Source: Proteus vulgaris
Lineage (GTDB): Bacteria; Pseudomonadota; Gammaproteobacteria; Enterobacterales; Enterobacteriaceae
Length of the DNA: 64,000 nucleotides
Reading direction: 5' to 3'
Assembly: GCF_033708015.1 (NCBI RefSeq)
Contig: NZ_CP137920.1
Span: 3,844,001 to 3,908,000 of the forward strand
The position numbers and the translations under genes are program-made. Under the pieces are notes generated by a model that was not told where the DNA came from, did no database searches, and was given only the letters and a program-made list of their open reading frames with translations. This document shows positions 28,587-39,068 of this stretch, piece after piece (position 1 is the first letter of the stretch; every line of letters starts with the position of its first letter).

Positions 28587-29562
28587 GGGTAGGTCTCCCT
28601 GCATTATCTAACGGTGTATGACATTTCACACGGTGCGCCCCTAATTCTTTTAATTCAGGCTCAATCTTATAACATTCATCATGAGCATATGGGCAACGTG
28701 GATTGAGTAAGCAGCCTGTTGGGCGATCATAGCGTCCTGGTACAACACCCGATAACGATGCTAATCGTGCTTTATTACTCGCAAATTCAGGAAGTGCTCT
28801 TAATAATGCTTGAGTATAAGGATGGCGAGGCGCTTTAAATATTTCTGATGCTTTTCCGGATTCCACCACTTGCCCCGCATACATTACAATAATGGTGTCT
28901 GCGGCTTCCGCCACTAATGCGAGATCATGCGTGATCAACACGAGCGCCATATTTTCTTGTTTTTGTAAATCTAGCAAAAGTTCTATGATTTGAGCCTGAA
29001 TAGTCACATCCAGTGCCGTGGTTGGTTCATCAGCAATCAATAATTTAGGGCGACAAGCAATTGCCATTGCAATCATAACACGCTGGCTCATTCCCCCTGA
29101 AAGCTGATGTGGATAGACATCTAAGCGAGAAGCGGGATCAGGAATACCCACCAGCGTTAAGAGGTCGATAGCACGTTGTTTGCGTGTTTTACGACTTCCT
29201 CCCTGATGGACTTTTAAGGCTTCCATAATTTGATAGCCAACCGTAAAACAAGGATTCAAGCTTGTCATAGGATCTTGGAAAATCATCGCAACATCGGCTC
29301 CGACTAAATTGCGTCGTTCTGATTCAGAGATTTTCATCAGATCTCTGCCATCAAAATAGAGCTCTTTTGCGCTCACTCGCCCCGGAAAATCGATAAGCCC
29401 CATAATCGCCAATGAGCTAACGGATTTACCTGAACCTGATTCCCCAACAATACCGACAACTTGCCCTTCTTCAACTTGATAGCTAATTCGGTCTACCGCC
29501 TTAAACGGAGTATCTTCATCACCAAAGTGAACAGATAGTTGATTAATATTTAGTAATGCCAT
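28579..29562 (-). CDS. dppD: Dipeptide ABC transporter ATP-binding protein DppD
   Basis: A 327-residue partner ATPase of DppF. It has Walker A GESGSGKS, signature [14 protein letters not shown], Walker [27 protein letters not shown], and a C-terminal [15 protein letters not shown] motif that may bind an Fe-S cluster or metal. The length matches E. coli DppD (327). The gene overlaps dppF by 8 bp and follows dppC by 12 bp. Confidence 0.96.
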   Translation of the reverse strand: MALLNINQLSVHFGDEDTPFKAVDRISYQVEEGQVVGIVGESGSGKSVSSLAIMGLIDFPGRVSAKELYFDGRDLMKISESERRNLVGADVAMIFQDPMTSLNPCFTVGYQIMEALKVHQGGSRKTRKQRAIDLLTLVGIPDPASRLDVYPHQLSGGMSQRVMIAMAIACRPKLLIADEPTTALDVTIQAQIIELLLDLQKQENMALVLITHDLALVAEAADTIIVMYAGQVVESGKASEIFKAPRHPYTQALLRALPEFASNKARLASLSGVVPGRYDRPTGCLLNPRCPYAHDECYKIEPELKELGAHRVKCHTPLDNAGRPTHG

Positions 29563-29574
29563 GTTCTTACCCCG

Positions 29575-30477
29575 TTACTGCTTTAATTTCGGATCAAGCG
29601 CGTCTCGTAAACCATCACCCATTAAGTTAAAGGCTAATACGGTAAACAAAATCGCCAAACCAGGAAACGTTACAACCCACCATGCACTTTGTGTAAACTG
29701 TAATACATCAGACAACATGGTTCCCCATTCAGGTGTTGGTGGCTGCGCGCCCATCCCTAAAAAGCCTAATGCTGCCATATCTAAGATTGCATTAGAAAAA
29801 CCTAAAGAAGCTTGAACAATTAAAGGAGCAAGACAGTTAGGTAAGATATTAATAAACATCTGACGCAATGAACCCGCGCCAGCGACACGAGAGGCAATCA
29901 CATAATCGCGATTCACTTCAATTAAGACAGCGGCACGAGTGAGTCGAACATAATGCGGTAAGGCAACAAAAGTTAACGCAATAGAAGCATTAACAATAGA
30001 GGGACCAAAAATAGCGACCAAAACTAATGCCAATAATAAACTTGGTAATGCCAGCATGATATCAACAACACGCATAATGCCGATATCCACAAGGCCACCG
30101 AAATAACCCGCTGCCAACCCTAGAATAATTCCTAAGATAAGTGATAGTACGACAACGATGCAGCCCACCAATAATGAAAGACGAGCACCAAACATTAAAC
30201 GAGAAAGAATATCGCGACCAACATCATCAGTACCGAGAATAAATTGCCAGCTCCCCCCTTCTTGCCAAACAGGGGGCGCTAATAAGAAATCACGAAATTG
30301 TTCATTAGGGGCATGAGGTGCAAGAAAACCTGCCAGTAATGCAATAAGCAACATAATTACAATATAGATTAACCCAACAACGGCACCTTTATTTTGTTTA
30401 AAATAGTGCCAAAATTCTTGGAAGGGGGTCATAGGAGCCGGTGCACTGATGACCGGTGTTACTTTATTTTCAGTCAT
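29575..30477 (-). CDS. dppC: Dipeptide ABC transporter permease DppC
   Basis: A 300-residue inner membrane permease with about six helices. The binding-protein-dependent permease EAA loop region is near VAGAGSLRQMFINILPN, and the N-terminal cytoplasmic part leads into FWHYFKQNKGAVVGLIYI, typical of DppC/OppC. It follows dppB by 10 bp and forms the membrane channel with DppB. Confidence 0.96.
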   Translation of the reverse strand: MTENKVTPVISAPAPMTPFQEFWHYFKQNKGAVVGLIYIVIMLLIALLAGFLAPHAPNEQFRDFLLAPPVWQEGGSWQFILGTDDVGRDILSRLMFGARLSLLVGCIVVVLSLILGIILGLAAGYFGGLVDIGIMRVVDIMLALPSLLLALVLVAIFGPSIVNASIALTFVALPHYVRLTRAAVLIEVNRDYVIASRVAGAGSLRQMFINILPNCLAPLIVQASLGFSNAILDMAALGFLGMGAQPPTPEWGTMLSDVLQFTQSAWWVVTFPGLAILFTVLAFNLMGDGLRDALDPKLKQ

Positions 30478-30487
30478 TATGCATTCC

Positions 30488-31507
30488 TTATTTTTTATGG
30501 CGAATACGAGGGTTCACAATGCCATAAAGAACATCAACCAACAGATTGACGAAGATAATCATCGTTGCAATTAACAGCACACCACCTTGCACAACGGGGT
30601 AGTCACGTCGCTGTAAGGCATCAATCAACCAGCGCCCTAATCCCGGCCATGAGAAAATTGTTTCTGTTAAAATTGCCCCCGCCAGCATTGTTCCAACTTG
30701 TAATCCAATAACAGTGACAACCGGCAACATCGCATTGCGTAATGCGTGGATAAGAATAACGCGAGCGCGACTTAAACCTTTTGCTCTCGCGGTTCGAATA
30801 TAATCTTCGCCTAATACTTCAAGCATCGAAGAACGCGTCATACGCACGATAACAGCTAAAGGAATGGTTCCTAATACAATGGCAGGTAAAATGATGTGAT
30901 GAACGGCATCTAAGAAATCCCCTTCCTCTCCCCAAACAAAGGTATCAATCAGCATAAATCCAGTCAGTGGGTTACTGTCATCTAAAAAGACGCTATCAGC
31001 AAGGCGGCCAGAGACAGGCGTGAGATCGAGTTTTACAGACACTAGCATGATTAACATGATCCCCCACCAAAAGATTGGCATGGAGTAACCAGCTAATGAC
31101 ACACTAATCGCAGTATGATCAAAGATAGAACCACGTTTTACGGCTGCCAAAACCCCCACAGGGATCCCAACCGAAACCGCAAAAATCATGGCGCAAACGC
31201 CAAGTTCTAAAGTAGCTTTAAAGCGAGGTAAAAATTCATCCCATACAGGAATGCGGCTTTTTAATGAAATACCTAAATCACCATGGAAAATGCCATTTAG
31301 GTAATTGATATATTGTTGCCATAACGGCTTATCCAGTCCCAACTCTGCCATTAAATAAGCATGTCGCTCTGGAGAAAGTCCACGTTCACCAGCCATAATC
31401 ATTACCGGATCACCGGGAATAAGATGAACAAAAATAAACGTCAGTAATGTAATTCCGATAAACGTAGGGATCACAAGTCCCAAACGTTGAAGGATAAATT
31501 GCAGCAT
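30488..31507 (-). CDS. dppB: Dipeptide ABC transporter permease DppB
   Basis: A 339-residue permease (MLQFILQRLGLVIPTFIGITLLTF) with about six membrane helices and the cytoplasmic segment YIRTARAKGLSRARVILIHALRNA, the EAA-type contact to the ATPases. The length equals E. coli DppB (339). It is preceded by a 165-bp gap after dppA that holds a hairpin, which in this operon type separates abundant dppA message from the rest. Confidence 0.96.
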   Translation of the reverse strand: MLQFILQRLGLVIPTFIGITLLTFIFVHLIPGDPVMIMAGERGLSPERHAYLMAELGLDKPLWQQYINYLNGIFHGDLGISLKSRIPVWDEFLPRFKATLELGVCAMIFAVSVGIPVGVLAAVKRGSIFDHTAISVSLAGYSMPIFWWGIMLIMLVSVKLDLTPVSGRLADSVFLDDSNPLTGFMLIDTFVWGEEGDFLDAVHHIILPAIVLGTIPLAVIVRMTRSSMLEVLGEDYIRTARAKGLSRARVILIHALRNAMLPVVTVIGLQVGTMLAGAILTETIFSWPGLGRWLIDALQRRDYPVVQGGVLLIATMIIFVNLLVDVLYGIVNPRIRHKK

Positions 31508-31612
31508 ATCCTAATTCTCTTTTCAAACATCAGCTAAAAGATAGCGCTGATAAATCAGAGGAAAGTCCCCTGCGCCCACAGTGTACTGAATGTATTCGTT
31601 ATTATTGAATAG

Positions 31613-31639
31613 CGGTGCCTTTCATAAAGAAAAGCACCG
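31613..31639 (-). terminator. Intercistronic hairpin between dppA and dppB
   Basis: CGGTGC pairs with GCACCG, with TTTC/GAAA pairing inside, 30 bp past the dppA stop. No strong T-run follows, so it is better read as an mRNA-stabilising or partly terminating structure that raises dppA expression over dppBCDF. Confidence 0.65.
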
Positions 31640-31672
31640 TACTTAAGGCAACCCAATAATTAGGAATTGCTA

Positions 31673-33280
31673 TTATTTAAGAGAGACATTCTCGAAGTGA
31701 TGTTTGCCTAATGGATCAACCACGTAGTTTTCTACTTTTTTACTCACTGGTTCATAAACGGTCGAGTGAGCAATAATCAAAGCTGGTGCTTGGTCATGCA
31801 TCACAACTTGAGCTTGTTTGTAGAGCTCTACGCGCTTTTCATGATCAGCCGCTACTCGTGCAGGCTGGATCAGATCTTCAAATGGCTTATAGCACCATTT
31901 TGAATAGTTCGAGCCTTGCTCTTTTGCCGCACAACTAAACAGCGTAGCGAAGAAGTTATCTGGATCTCCGTTATCACCTGTCCACCCCATCATAACTGCT
32001 TGGTGTTCACCGGATTTAGCACGCTTGAGATATTCCCCCCACTCGTAACTTACGATTTTGGTTTTAACACCAATTTTTTCCCAATCCGCTTGTACCATTT
32101 CAGCCATACGGCGGGCATTTGGGTTATAAGGACGCTGTACTGGCATTGCCCATAAATCGATAGTAAAACCATCAGCAAGACCTGCTTCTTTTAGCAATGC
32201 TTTCGCTTTTTCAGGGTTATATTCGTAATCGACGACATCATCGTTATAACCCCACATTGTAGGAGGAATAAGGTTTTTCGCTTTCTGACCAGCACCTTGA
32301 TAAACCGCTTCAATAATGGCGTCTTTATTCACCGCCATACTTAATGCTTGGCGAACTTTTTGGTTATCCAGTGGTTTTTTCTCAACGTTAAAAGAGATAT
32401 AACCTACGTTTAAGCCCGGCTGTTCTAACAGATTGATATCGCTATTTTGTTTCATCTTCGCAATATCAGCAGGATTAGGGAAAGGCATTGCCTGGCACTC
32501 CCCTTTTTGCAGTTTTGCATATCGAACAGAGGCATCAGGTGTAATAGAGAAAACTAAACGGTCAATATCGGGTTTTTTACCCCAATATTGATCATTGGCT
32601 TTATAAAGAATACGAGAATCTTTTTGATATTGCTGTAATTGAAAAGGTCCTGTACCAATGGGATCTAGATCTACTTTCTCAGGTGTACCTGCTTTCATCA
32701 TATTATCCGCATATTCAGCAGATAATATGGATGCAAAGTCCATTGCCATATCAGCAATAAAAGGCGCTTCTGAGCGAGTTAAAACAAAACGCACGGTATG
32801 ATCATCAACTTTCTCGATTTTCTCGATCATGTTGTTCATATCCATTCCAGAGAAGTATTCATAACTTCCACCAGAGACTTTATGGTACGGATGTTTTGGA
32901 TCCATTTGACGCATAAACGTATACATCACGTCATCCGCATTAAATTCGCGTGTTGGTTTAAAGGTTTTACTACTATGCCAATTCACGCCTTTACGCAAAT
33001 GGAAGGTATACACTTTGCCATCATCACTCACATCCCAGCTTTCAGCTAAACCGGGAATGATTTCGGTTGTCCCCAGTTTAAATTCAACTAAGCGGTTATA
33101 GATAGGCACTGAACTTGCGTCATAGGTTGTTCCAGAAGTAAATAACTGAGGGTTAAACCCTTCAGGTGAACCTTCTGAGCAATACACCAATGTTTTTGCC
33201 TGCACTCCCGCAGAAACAGCTAATGCGAGCAATCCAATAGTAGCGGTCAAAATTCCTGTCTGTTTTTTGGAGCTTTTCAT
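31673..33280 (-). CDS. dppA: Periplasmic dipeptide-binding protein DppA
   Basis: A 535-residue class SBP5 binding protein. The signal peptide ends near AGVQA, before [38 protein letters not shown] and [15 protein letters not shown] are typical. In E. coli it delivers dipeptides to DppBCDF and also serves heme uptake and taxis towards peptides. CGGAGAG precedes the ATG. It heads the dppABCDF operon, which is complete and in E. coli order. Confidence 0.96.
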   Translation of the reverse strand: MKSSKKQTGILTATIGLLALAVSAGVQAKTLVYCSEGSPEGFNPQLFTSGTTYDASSVPIYNRLVEFKLGTTEIIPGLAESWDVSDDGKVYTFHLRKGVNWHSSKTFKPTREFNADDVMYTFMRQMDPKHPYHKVSGGSYEYFSGMDMNNMIEKIEKVDDHTVRFVLTRSEAPFIADMAMDFASILSAEYADNMMKAGTPEKVDLDPIGTGPFQLQQYQKDSRILYKANDQYWGKKPDIDRLVFSITPDASVRYAKLQKGECQAMPFPNPADIAKMKQNSDINLLEQPGLNVGYISFNVEKKPLDNQKVRQALSMAVNKDAIIEAVYQGAGQKAKNLIPPTMWGYNDDVVDYEYNPEKAKALLKEAGLADGFTIDLWAMPVQRPYNPNARRMAEMVQADWEKIGVKTKIVSYEWGEYLKRAKSGEHQAVMMGWTGDNGDPDNFFATLFSCAAKEQGSNYSKWCYKPFEDLIQPARVAADHEKRVELYKQAQVVMHDQAPALIIAHSTVYEPVSKKVENYVVDPLGKHHFENVSLK

Positions 33281-33678
33281 TATTATTACTCTCCGAAATT
33301 GTTCTGTTGTGTTTTGGCTTCCTGTTTAAAAACGGAATACCTTTTTATTTTGTCATTGTTCAATTAACCAACTGTATTCCTTTACGTCAATAAGGGCTCT
33401 AGGCCAAAACGAACAAATTACAAACATAAATTAAACAAACACCAAACAATTACAGGATAAAAATTGGACAAATTCGTTTAATAGTAGAGAATAAAACCAC
33501 ACATTAAGTGAGTCTTAAGTTAAATGACTATTTTAAAAAAAACGATATTTTGTGATTGAACGCTTAAATATTAAACGAATATATTGAAATGAAACAAAGA
33601 AGTGAGTGGTTTATTCTGTTAGCCCAAAAGAATAATACCACTATCTAGAAGATAATCAGTGCAATACTAAGCTAACTT
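33281..33678. other. dppA upstream region
   Basis: About 400 bp of AT-rich sequence carrying the dppA leader and promoter on the minus strand. The GcvB-type target is annotated separately. A half CRP-like site (TGTGA near 33551) lacks its partner. No ORF is supported. Confidence 0.5.
33301..33317 (-). promoter_or_regulatory. Probable GcvB small-RNA target in the dppA leader
   Basis: The mRNA reads CCAAAACACAACAGAAC about 20 nt before the dppA start codon. C/A-rich leaders containing CACAACA are the known targets of the GU-rich R1 region of GcvB, and dppA is a classical GcvB target in Salmonella and E. coli. The gcvB gene is not in the window. Confidence 0.6.
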
Positions 33679-33708
33679 AAAAAGAGAAAAATACCTTTTT
33701 CTCTTTTT
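33679..33708 (-). terminator. Terminator after the tpsB gene
   Basis: AAAAAGAGAAAAA pairs perfectly with TTTTTCTCTTTTT about 95 bp past the transporter stop. The stem is AT-rich, so strength is uncertain. Confidence 0.6.
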
Positions 33709-33802
33709 AACTACGAGTATGCTATATAACTCGATAATTTATAGTGATTTATTAGATAGCTTATAAAATAAACAGTAAAAAATATAAAATAAACTGCCAT
33801 AA

Positions 33803-35485
33803 TCAGAAGTTAAATTGGGCATTAAAATTGAACTGTGATCCTGTTTCTTTTCTACTAGCAGGTGCCGATAGCGGTATGCTCCATACAAATTGATAACTAA
33901 GTTGTTTAAAGCTCCCTTCTAGCCCTGCTGCCGCACCAACCAAATATTTATTTTTATTATAAAAAACGTTTTTTCTATCTTCTGAGACAGAACCATAATC
34001 TATTGCAGAGAATAACATTTGGTTATAAAAAGGTGTAAGCCAAGTGACCTTATGTCGGGAAACAAACTGGTTTGTATCAGAATAGCCTTTGCCTGGTTCA
34101 AAGCCATACACGCTATATAGACCGCCAATGTTTGCTTTATCAAGTAACCCATCAATCTCCGATCGCGTCAGTTGAAAGATGATTTCTGGCTGATAAAAAA
34201 ATGGCTGTGAATTGATTTTAAAAGGAATTAACGCTTCTAAATTAATATTAAAAATGGGTACACCATTAAGTGAATCTATCGGAGAAAGTCTAGCGCCAGG
34301 AATAAAAACACTCTGCTTATAAGCCAATTTAGTATTCAGGTAACCCCCTCTCATAAAGCGATAATTTTGCTCGATACCCGCATTAACATAAGGGCTACGA
34401 CGCTCATGTACTGATAAGCGATAGCCAGACACTTCATTTCGATAAGTGTAATACTGCATTCCTCCACTTAACGTCACCGTGCGCTGTGTTGAGGGTCTAA
34501 ACTGACGTTGGATCTCAAAAGAAAGAAGTTGTTGGCGATTTTTTTGTAATCCTTTTGTCGCTTCAGATACTCTACTTTTTGATTCAATATTGTAGCCAAA
34601 TAGCGTAGCACGCCAATATTGGTAAGGTACCTGCCATAACAATATCTGCTTTTTGATACCTCTTGATTTTAAGGTATCAAGTTGACTTGAAAGAATAACC
34701 ACTAATGTATCATTAAGTTGCGCTAAATTACCCAGACTGAGCTTTGTCGTACCAAATAGATCTCCGTAAATTTTTTGCTCTTTATTATCAATCGATACCG
34801 AGCCAGCAATTGTCCTTTTTCCAACTTGAGAGAGGGAAATAATCGACTCATTTTCTTTTGATGATGGTTCTATCTGAATTTTGACATTGCTTTTAGGACG
34901 GATTTTGAAATTTTCAGCCCCCTGTTCAATGTCTTTAATATTTAAAATATCGCCTTTTTTTACTGGCACTGCCTGTGAAATCAGATAGTGTTTATCTGTC
35001 TGTGTTTTGGAAACAATATCTTGTACTCTCCCGACATTTAATATGATATCCAATATCTCCTCATCAGCATAAAGATCAACTTTACCCACTTCACTCGTCA
35101 CATATCCAGCATCGTAAAGCATCGCATTAAGGATCTTGATATCTTGTTCTAATAATGACTGCGAATGGCAATGTCCTATTAATGCAGCTTGCCATTTTGC
35201 AACTTGGTGTTGTAATGATGGGGAAGAAAATGCCTCAACATGATGAAGTTTTACCTGCTTAATTGAAAAACAGGGTAAAGAAGTCGTGGCAAACTCCATT
35301 TTATTTTGTAGTGCTAAATTGACTAGAGAGACATTGTTATTTTGTTGTAATAAGTTATCTCTAAGTTGTGTTTCTGTCGGTAAATCTACGGGTACGGGAA
35401 GATCAAGATGATTTTCATTTGCTACAGAGAAAAAAGCGCAACACCATAAAATACTGCAGATTAGAATAGACAACGCAATACGCAT
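33803..35485 (-). CDS. TpsB-type outer membrane transporter (ShlB/FhaC family)
   Basis: A 560-residue two-partner secretion translocator. After the signal peptide come a POTRA region (about 70-150, CFSIKQVKLHHVE then LNAMLYDAGYVTSEV), a second POTRA-like part to about 220, and a beta-barrel ending in the terminal Phe (NFNAQFNF) recognised by Bam. The L6-hairpin motif, normally VRGF or VRGY with an essential Arg, here reads Val-Tyr460-Gly-Phe in IGGLYSVYGFEPG; AIDYGSVSE is the following conserved strand. It is the only TpsB seen, and the likely partners at 25-27.5 kb are separated from it by dppABCDF. It lies downstream of the tRNA-Pro gene on the same strand. Confidence 0.88.
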   Translation of the reverse strand: MRIALSILICSILWCCAFFSVANENHLDLPVPVDLPTETQLRDNLLQQNNNVSLVNLALQNKMEFATTSLPCFSIKQVKLHHVEAFSSPSLQHQVAKWQAALIGHCHSQSLLEQDIKILNAMLYDAGYVTSEVGKVDLYADEEILDIILNVGRVQDIVSKTQTDKHYLISQAVPVKKGDILNIKDIEQGAENFKIRPKSNVKIQIEPSSKENESIISLSQVGKRTIAGSVSIDNKEQKIYGDLFGTTKLSLGNLAQLNDTLVVILSSQLDTLKSRGIKKQILLWQVPYQYWRATLFGYNIESKSRVSEATKGLQKNRQQLLSFEIQRQFRPSTQRTVTLSGGMQYYTYRNEVSGYRLSVHERRSPYVNAGIEQNYRFMRGGYLNTKLAYKQSVFIPGARLSPIDSLNGVPIFNINLEALIPFKINSQPFFYQPEIIFQLTRSEIDGLLDKANIGGLYSVYGFEPGKGYSDTNQFVSRHKVTWLTPFYNQMLFSAIDYGSVSEDRKNVFYNKNKYLVGAAAGLEGSFKQLSYQFVWSIPLSAPASRKETGSQFNFNAQFNF

Positions 35486-35668
35486 TCAATTTACACTCTT
35501 ATATAAAAAATAGGAGTGCTATGTATATGTAAAGAGAAACAAAAAAGATTTATAAAAAACGTCTTTTACTCTCATTTACTTCCATAGTTACTAATAATGC
35601 AACCATGTCGACCTATCAGAAAGTAAAAAGTCATAAAAGATTATTTATGAAGGGATACCAAAACGACA

Positions 35669-35693
35669 AAACCCCGCTTTAAAAGCGGGGTTT
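35669..35693 (-). terminator. Terminator after tRNA-Pro
   Basis: AAACCCCGCTTT pairs with AAAGCGGGGTTT, 8 bp past the tRNA end; a short T-run follows on the minus strand. Confidence 0.85.
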
Positions 35694-35700
35694 CTTAATA

Positions 35701-35777
35701 TGGTCGGCGAGAGAGGATTCGAACCTCCGACCCACTGGTCCCAAACCAGTTGCGCTACCAGGCTGCGCTACTCGCCG
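35701..35777 (-). tRNA. proM: tRNA-Pro (anticodon TGG), CCA encoded
   Basis: A 77-nt tRNA read on the minus strand: acceptor CGGCGAG pairs with CTCGCCG, followed by discriminator A and CCA; the D-arm is GCGCAGCCTGGTAGCGC; the anticodon arm CTGGT-TTGGGA-CCAG reads UGG; the T-arm is GGAGGTTCGAATCCTC. It is almost the E. coli proM sequence. In E. coli it ends the argX-hisR-leuT-proM cluster; none of the others is found just upstream here. Confidence 0.97.
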
Positions 35778-36076
35778 AAAACGAGGTGCATCTTACTGCC
35801 AGAAAGCTACTCCGTCAATACTTTTTTAGTATCTCCTGACTGTTCGTATGGTTTTCAAACAAAACGGTTGATTTTTAACTTTTTATCATAAAAAAAGTGA
35901 ATTTTAGCGTTATTGCAACAAGCTTACCTTCCTTTCTTCGTTTTACTCTCACTTTCTTACTTAACGTTATTTATAAAACATGACAAAAATAAAAATTTAT
36001 TTTTAATTATTATCGTTTAATAAGCGTGTTTTTTATATAATTCCCTTATGTCAAATCAGGTAGGTAGTTTAGAAGA
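35778..36076. other. Region between tRNA-Pro and the 36077 gene
   Basis: About 300 bp with divergent promoters expected for the tRNA and for the small periplasmic protein; nothing else is recognised. Confidence 0.4.
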
Positions 36077-36382
36077 ATGAAACAACGTTGGTGGAGTATC
36101 GTACTACTTTTATTATCAACTACACTTCCAGCTCAAGCATCTACAGTTCATGCTTGCCAAGTGTACTTTAAAGAAGCGGATAAATTTATTCAGTATATTT
36201 CTCAACGAGAAGATCTAAAGCATAATATGCCAGAGATTAAAGCTAACTTCGAGCAAAGCAAAAAGCTAATAATGACAACGCCTCTGACAAAGCAAAAAGC
36301 AATATGTGACAAAGAAATGCAAGAGCTTAATAGTTTGAATAAAATGTTTGGCCCTAAAGAAGAAACAACACTAAATAAATAA
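36077..36382 (+). CDS. Small exported protein, possibly DUF5339
   Basis: A 101-residue protein with a signal peptide (MKQRWWSIVLLLLSTTLPAQA) and a helical mature part with two cysteines (HACQVYF, KAICDKEM) that could form a disulfide, given DsbA in the same genome. It resembles small periplasmic proteins grouped as DUF5339; I am not sure of that family. The function is unknown. It is convergent with yidQ, and no terminator hairpin is clear. Confidence 0.65.
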   Translation: MKQRWWSIVLLLLSTTLPAQASTVHACQVYFKEADKFIQYISQREDLKHNMPEIKANFEQSKKLIMTTPLTKQKAICDKEMQELNSLNKMFGPKEETTLNK

Positions 36383-36444
36383 TCAAATAAACAGTTAATG
36401 ACTAGATATAATTACTTATTTATTATTTAGTCATTAATTTGATA

Positions 36445-36783
36445 TTAGTTCTTATTTTCATGATTATTATTCGCAGTTGTACTTTCCAATCTTTTTATGC
36501 GCTCTTTAGGTGAATTCTCACTTTTATCTTCCCCCTGAGTATAATAATCATAAGGTAATAATAAAGTATCTAATACGGCACTAAAAGGGAAATCGAGAAT
36601 AACCAATGGTTTCATTGCCCATCCGGTTTCATCATCTTTTAGCATGGTCATGTTATTTTTTGTCCCTGAATAAAGTTCTTTATTCGGGCCAGCGTGAGTC
36701 ATAACACTCGAGCAACCTGTCAGTAATGTCGTCAAAAATGTGGCTACTAATGTTAAATTTTTACTTGTTGTTCTGAATATCAT
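36445..36783 (-). CDS. yidQ: YidQ family (DUF1375) lipoprotein
   Basis: A 112-residue lipoprotein: signal peptide with lipobox LLTGC (lipidated Cys about 24), then CSSVMTHAG, MLKDDETGWAMKPLVILDFPFSAVLDTLLLPYD, the segment shared with E. coli YidQ. The tail is charged and probably disordered. The role is unknown. In E. coli yidQ sits between ibpA and yidR; here yidE is the next gene upstream in the divergent direction, so the yid genes are still near one another. Confidence 0.85.
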   Translation of the reverse strand: MIFRTTSKNLTLVATFLTTLLTGCSSVMTHAGPNKELYSGTKNNMTMLKDDETGWAMKPLVILDFPFSAVLDTLLLPYDYYTQGEDKSENSPKERIKRLESTTANNNHENKN

Positions 36784-37175
36784 AAGGCACCTATAAAACG
36801 AGATCTGGAGTCAGCGCTTTTTATCATACAGTTAAACCTGTTTTCACTTATAGGACAAGAGAAAGATGATATAAAAAAGCTTAATTTTTTAGTCATTAAA
36901 TATATAATTTTAGAGTAAGAAAATTTTCACTTTATCTAATTAAAAAAATCATAATAATATTACATAACTATTATGTTTTTATGATATTAGAATTCAACCT
37001 TATTTATTTTAATAAGATATTTTAACTCTATATTTATCTTTCTTATTTTTTTGATCTTTATATATGCTGAATCTGTGCGATAAGACACAGCGAGTTTCTT
37101 CGTTCTTTGCCAAAATAGGTTTATCGTTTTAGCTCAAATTTTCTCATTTTTATTTTTGGGTACAGGATCTTTTTT
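36784..37175. other. AT-rich divergent intergenic region yidQ/yidE
   Basis: About 390 bp, strongly AT-rich, containing both promoters. TTAATAAGATATTTTAAC-type tracts are present but I cannot assign boxes. No small gene is supported. Confidence 0.4.
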
Positions 37176-38834
37176 ATGAGTGATATTGCATTAACAATGG
37201 TGATGTTGTCATTAGCAGGCGCTCTAGGTCTTTGGATCGGCAATATCAAAATTTATCGGGTCAGCCTAGGGATAGGTGGTGTTCTTTTTGGTGGCATCAT
37301 TGTTGGTCATTTTGCTCAACAGTATAATTTGTCACTTAATACACAAACCCTTCACTTTATTCAAGAATTTGGGCTTATTCTTTTCGTTTATACTATTGGT
37401 ATCCAAGTCGGCCCTGGTTTTTTCTCCTCACTACGTGTTTCGGGCTTAAAACTAAACGCCTTTGCCATATTCATTATTCTGCTTGGCTCAATCATAACTG
37501 CATCTATTTATCGTCTATTTGACGTTCCTTTACCTATTATATTAGGTATTTTTTCTGGTGCTGTTACCAACACGCCTTCTTTAGGCGCAGGACAACAAAT
37601 ACTGACGGATCTGCATGTCGACCCAACATCTGTGGGGCAAATGGGAATGGGCTATGCCATGGCTTATCCTATGGGGATCTGTGGCATTCTGCTAGTTATG
37701 TGGCTTATTCGTGTGTTCTTTAAAATCAATATTGATGAAGAAGCAAAAGCCTTTAGCAACCAACAACACAGCACTAAAGATGCGCTACATACTATTAATA
37801 TTGCGGTTAAAAACCCCAATTTAGATGGCTTATTAATGCAAGATATTCCTTTACTCAATGAAGATGCCATCGTCTGCTCTCGCTTAAAGCGCGGAGATAA
37901 CATTATGGTACCTATGCCATCAACAATTATTCAGTTGGGAGATTTACTGCATATTGTGGGGTCAAAGGAAGATCTCAATAAGGTACGTCTAGTACTTGGT
38001 GAAGAGGTCGATGCTTCACTTTCAACATCAACAAATTTACTGCAATCAGTGCGGGTCGTTGTAACAAATGATTCTGTGCTCAGTAAGCGTTTAAAAGATC
38101 TGGATCTTAAAAGAAAATACGATGTCGTCGTCACTCGATTGAACCGCGCGGGTATTGAACTGATCCCAAGCAATAATAGTATGTTGCAATTCGGGGATAT
38201 CCTTAATGTCGTTGGGCGCCCTGAATCTATTGAAGCCATTACCGTTCTGCTTGGTAATGCTCGTCAGAAATTAGAACAAGTTCAAATGCTCCCAGTCTTT
38301 ATTGGTATTGGCTTAGGCGTTTTACTTGGTTCTATTCCTATTTTTATTCCCGGTATTCCTGTGGCACTTAAACTAGGGTTAGCAGGTGGTCCCCTTGTTG
38401 TTGCCTTAATTTTAGGGCGTATTGGTACATTTGGTAAGCTCTATTGGTTTATGCCTCCAAGTGCAAACTTAGCATTGCGAGAGCTGGGTATTGTCATGTT
38501 TCTTGCGGTGGTAGGGCTAAACTCTGGCGGTGAATTTGTCGAAACATTAATTTATGGTCAAGGCTTGAGTTGGATTGGCTATGGTATTTTGATTACGTTA
38601 TTACCACTATTAATTGTCGGAGTGGTCGCCAGAGTCTTTTTTAAACTTAATTATTTAAGCCTCTGCGGAATGTTAGCAGGTTCAATGACAGATCCCCCTG
38701 CATTAGCCTTCGCAAACTCAATTCATAACTCAAGCGGAGCGGCTGCTCTTTCCTATGCCACAGTTTATCCTTTAGCAATGTTTTTACGTATTATAACACC
38801 ACAATTAATGGCTCTTATTATATGGACTTTGTAG
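37176..38834 (+). CDS. yidE: YidE-type putative transporter (AspT/YidE/YbjL family)
   Basis: A 552-residue inner membrane protein with two blocks of about five membrane segments flanking a cytoplasmic part with two RCK_C/TrkA_C-like domains (about 190-275 and 280-360: [24 protein letters not shown] and [22 protein letters not shown]). [12 protein letters not shown] and [12 protein letters not shown] are paired family signatures. The length matches E. coli YidE (553). The relatives include the aspartate:alanine antiporter AspT, but the substrate of YidE is not known. Confidence 0.92.
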   Translation: MSDIALTMVMLSLAGALGLWIGNIKIYRVSLGIGGVLFGGIIVGHFAQQYNLSLNTQTLHFIQEFGLILFVYTIGIQVGPGFFSSLRVSGLKLNAFAIFIILLGSIITASIYRLFDVPLPIILGIFSGAVTNTPSLGAGQQILTDLHVDPTSVGQMGMGYAMAYPMGICGILLVMWLIRVFFKINIDEEAKAFSNQQHSTKDALHTINIAVKNPNLDGLLMQDIPLLNEDAIVCSRLKRGDNIMVPMPSTIIQLGDLLHIVGSKEDLNKVRLVLGEEVDASLSTSTNLLQSVRVVVTNDSVLSKRLKDLDLKRKYDVVVTRLNRAGIELIPSNNSMLQFGDILNVVGRPESIEAITVLLGNARQKLEQVQMLPVFIGIGLGVLLGSIPIFIPGIPVALKLGLAGGPLVVALILGRIGTFGKLYWFMPPSANLALRELGIVMFLAVVGLNSGGEFVETLIYGQGLSWIGYGILITLLPLLIVGVVARVFFKLNYLSLCGMLAGSMTDPPALAFANSIHNSSGAAALSYATVYPLAMFLRIITPQLMALIIWTL

Positions 38835-39068
38835 TAAAAATAATAAATATATTAAATAGTTGAACAAAAATTGTTATCAAAATCCACATTTAGCTTAGCA
38901 GAGGGACAATTAAGGCAATGAATGGCTCTTATTTAAGCCATAGATTTTATGAATGTCTGTTTTAATAGTTCTCGTGCTAAGAAATTTAGATTGAGACGGA
39001 TTGCTAAATTTTTAGTAATCAATTTCTTTCCGTCAAACTTATGCTCAAAAGTCCTCGTTATTGTCTTT
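38835..39068 (+). other. yidE 3' region, candidate small RNA
   Basis: Sequence between the yidE stop and a strong plus-strand terminator 235 nt later. It has no ORF but includes a dyad-rich segment (GACGGATTGC to TTTCCGTC, 38994-39034). It could be a long 3' UTR or a separate RNA; I found no known sRNA match. Confidence 0.3.
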
